Assembly (NCBI GenBank): GCA_019246455.1
Contig: JAFAQJ010000037.1
Span: forward strand, 1-6,929
DNA from: Pseudolabrys sp.
Lineage (GTDB): Bacteria; Pseudomonadota; Alphaproteobacteria; Rhizobiales; Xanthobacteraceae
DNA length: 6,929 nucleotides
Direction: 5' to 3'
The notes below the pieces were generated by a model. That model saw nothing but the letters and a program-made list of their open reading frames with translations. It ran no database searches and was not told the DNA's origin. A program made the translations under genes and the position numbers. Shown in pieces: positions 5,775-6,929 of the stretch; position 1 is the first letter of the stretch, and each line of letters starts with the position of its first letter.

Positions 5775-6265
5775 GAGAACTGCTGCCGCTCGCCGAGAAA
5801 ATTGCGGCGCTGCTCAAGGAGCGCCGCGAAACAGTCGCCGTGGCGGAAAGTTCGACTGGTGGCCTGATCGCGGCGTCATTGCTCGCAGTGTCAGGCGCTT
5901 CGGCTTATTTCATCGGCGGCGCGGTGGTCTATACGCGCACGGCGCGCGCCGCGGTGCTTGGCATTTCCGACGCCGATATGAAAAACGAACTTGGCGAGCT
6001 GCGCGCCGCGACGGAAGCCTATGCGTTGCTGTGCGCCCGCCGGATGCAGGAAAGGCACAGCACGACCTGGGGGATCGGCGAAACCGGGGCGACCGGGCCA
6101 ACCGGCAATCGCTATGGCGACGCGGCGGGTCACGCTTGCATCGCCGTTGTCGGCCCGGTTGAGCACGCGATCACGCTCGAGACCGGGAGCAGCGATCGGC
6201 AAGCCAACATGCGGGCCTTTGCCAAACGGGCGCTCGAGTTATTCGCCGAGGCCCTCCGGAGCTGA
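5771..6265 (+). CDS. CinA family protein, C-terminal domain only (PncC/NMN-deamidase-like)
   Basis: A 164-residue protein equal to the stand-alone CinA C-terminal domain. In bacteria this domain can deamidate nicotinamide mononucleotide to nicotinate mononucleotide in pyridine-nucleotide recycling; the N-terminal COG1058/MoCF domain of full CinA is absent. The signature AESSTGGLIAASLL (25-38) carries the Ser after AE that is the proposed nucleophile. Next come GGAVVYT (49-55), GETGATGPTGNRYGDAAGH (103-121) and a long C-terminal helix. In canonical members a YSNEAK-type motif follows the VVY strand; here it reads YTRTAR, so the lysine position is Arg59. The start is a GTG at 5771 that overlaps the RidA stop by four bases. 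The Shine-Dalgarno is weak (the GGCGGGCAGG region), fitting translational coupling. Confidence 0.92.
   Translation: MRELLPLAEKIAALLKERRETVAVAESSTGGLIAASLLAVSGASAYFIGGAVVYTRTARAAVLGISDADMKNELGELRAATEAYALLCARRMQERHSTTWGIGETGATGPTGNRYGDAAGHACIAVVGPVEHAITLETGSSDRQANMRAFAKRALELFAEALRS
6258..6261 (+). promoter_or_regulatory. Short Shine-Dalgarno GGAG within the end of the CinA-like gene
   Basis: GGAG lies six bases before the GTG at 6268 and inside the last codons of the CinA-like gene. It supports the GTG start of the third operon gene. Confidence 0.6.
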
Positions 6266-6267
6266 CC

Positions 6268-6897
6268 GTGGCGCGCGGCATTCTGGCGATCTTCAACAAT
6301 GTCGCGCCCGGCCGGGACGCCGATTTCGACAACTGGTTCCAGGGTGAGCATCTCGACGAGCGGCTGTCAGTGCCCGGCTTCCTGTATGGCCGCCGTCACA
6401 AGGCGATTTCGGGCGCAGCGGCCTACTTCAACTTCTACGTCACCGAAAATCCCGCAGTACTGACGTCGCAGGCCTATCTCGACCGCGTCAACAATCCGAC
6501 ACCGCGGACACGCGTTACGATGTCGGAAATCTTCCGCGACATGAACCGCACCGTGTGCCGGCGTGACCTCAGACTGCGCAACAGCCGTGGCGCGTTCGCG
6601 GTAACGGCGCGATTTGGGACGCCGCAGGATACGGCAGCGCTGCGATCGGTGCTTGATGATTTCGCCAAGGACGAAACGGTTTGCGGCGAAATCTGGGTCT
6701 CGGCGGAAATGCCAGGGATGGCCTCAGAGGAAGAAAAATTGCGCGGTGGCGACCGTAAGATCGCGGCCTGCCTGATGATCGATACGCTGTATCTGGAGCA
6801 GGCCGAAAAGATCGGCCAAAGCGTCGCGCGGTCATTTCCGGCAGCGGATGTTGGGGTTTTTCGCGTGCTGGCCCATATGGGCAACAGCAGCGCGTAG
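6268..6897 (+). CDS. Uncharacterised protein, probable tandem dimeric alpha/beta-barrel (EthD-like) fold
   Basis: A 209-residue protein with no assigned function. The first half starts with strand GILAIFNNV, then a helix with DFDNWFQGEHLDERLSVPGF (20-38), the W..xEHL..R...PGF pattern seen in EthD-like dimeric alpha/beta-barrel proteins. Strand AAYFNFYVTE (51-60) and SQAYLDRVNNPTPRT (67-81) follow. The second half repeats the outline with strand GAFAVTARF (108-116), a helix through AALRSVLDDFA (123-133), strand EIWVSAEM (141-148), strand KIAACLMIDTLY (164-175), a helix, and a closing FRVLAHM strand. This suggests two ferredoxin-like halves folded as one barrel. No signal peptide is seen, so it is probably cytosolic. 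It starts with GTG two bases after the CinA-like stop, so it is the third gene of the operon. Trp23, Glu27, His28 and Arg32 are the best candidate site residues. The fold is inferred from pattern only. Confidence 0.85.
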   Translation: MARGILAIFNNVAPGRDADFDNWFQGEHLDERLSVPGFLYGRRHKAISGAAAYFNFYVTENPAVLTSQAYLDRVNNPTPRTRVTMSEIFRDMNRTVCRRDLRLRNSRGAFAVTARFGTPQDTAALRSVLDDFAKDETVCGEIWVSAEMPGMASEEEKLRGGDRKIAACLMIDTLYLEQAEKIGQSVARSFPAADVGVFRVLAHMGNSSA

Positions 6898-6929
6898 TCG
6901 GTCCATCCCGGCGCGGATTTCGGCGCGCC

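Noticed and set aside
1..6929. Mobile elements, CRISPR arrays, tRNA/rRNA genes, phage or defence genes
   Set aside because: None seen by reading: no regularly spaced repeats, terminal inverted repeats, transposase/integrase motifs or tRNA-like cloverleaf sequence.

Overview
This window looks like a piece of an alphaproteobacterial chromosome, most likely Hyphomicrobiales (Bradyrhizobium/Afipia/Xanthobacteraceae-like). That is inferred from the high GC content, the strong G/C third-position bias and the set of families present. It holds ten protein-coding genes, one cut by the left edge. I see no RNA gene, transposase, CRISPR array, integrase or phage gene, and no gene-free stretch longer than 300 bases. 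The longest gap is about 240 bases, at 1625-1862.

Layout from left to right: (1) the 3' part of an SMP-30/gluconolactonase-type sugar-lactone hydrolase (+, to 655). (2) A convergent gene (-, 662-1624) for a protein with CYTH/VTC-like (triphosphate tunnel) sequence features and a very lysine-rich N-terminus. (3) A divergent TadG-like membrane protein with a periplasmic von Willebrand A domain (+, 1863-3209). (4) A DUF2147 exported protein (+, 3306-3722). (5) A small exported protein with two copies of a cysteine-bracketed motif joined by a disordered linker (+, 3837-4283). (6) A YidB-family protein (+, 4359-4721). (7) A convergent YciE/DUF892 ferritin-like protein with a basic C-terminal tail (-, 4725-5315). 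(8) A divergent, tightly coupled three-gene operon (+, 5424-6897): a RidA-family protein, a stand-alone CinA C-terminal (PncC-like) protein that overlaps it by 4 bases, and an unassigned protein that looks like a tandem dimeric alpha/beta barrel.

Functionally, the middle of the window is a loose run of envelope and stress-type genes. Each has its own spacing and often its own good Shine-Dalgarno site, so they are probably separate transcription units. The right end is the clearest functional unit: RidA (hydrolysis of reactive enamine/imine intermediates) and a CinA/PncC-like protein (NMN deamidation) are both metabolite-repair families, which makes the third, uncharacterised protein a candidate for a related role. 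I found no convincing new defence or mobile system. The most interesting leads are this operon, the CYTH-like protein, the duplicated two-cysteine protein and the cysteine-rich vWA protein.
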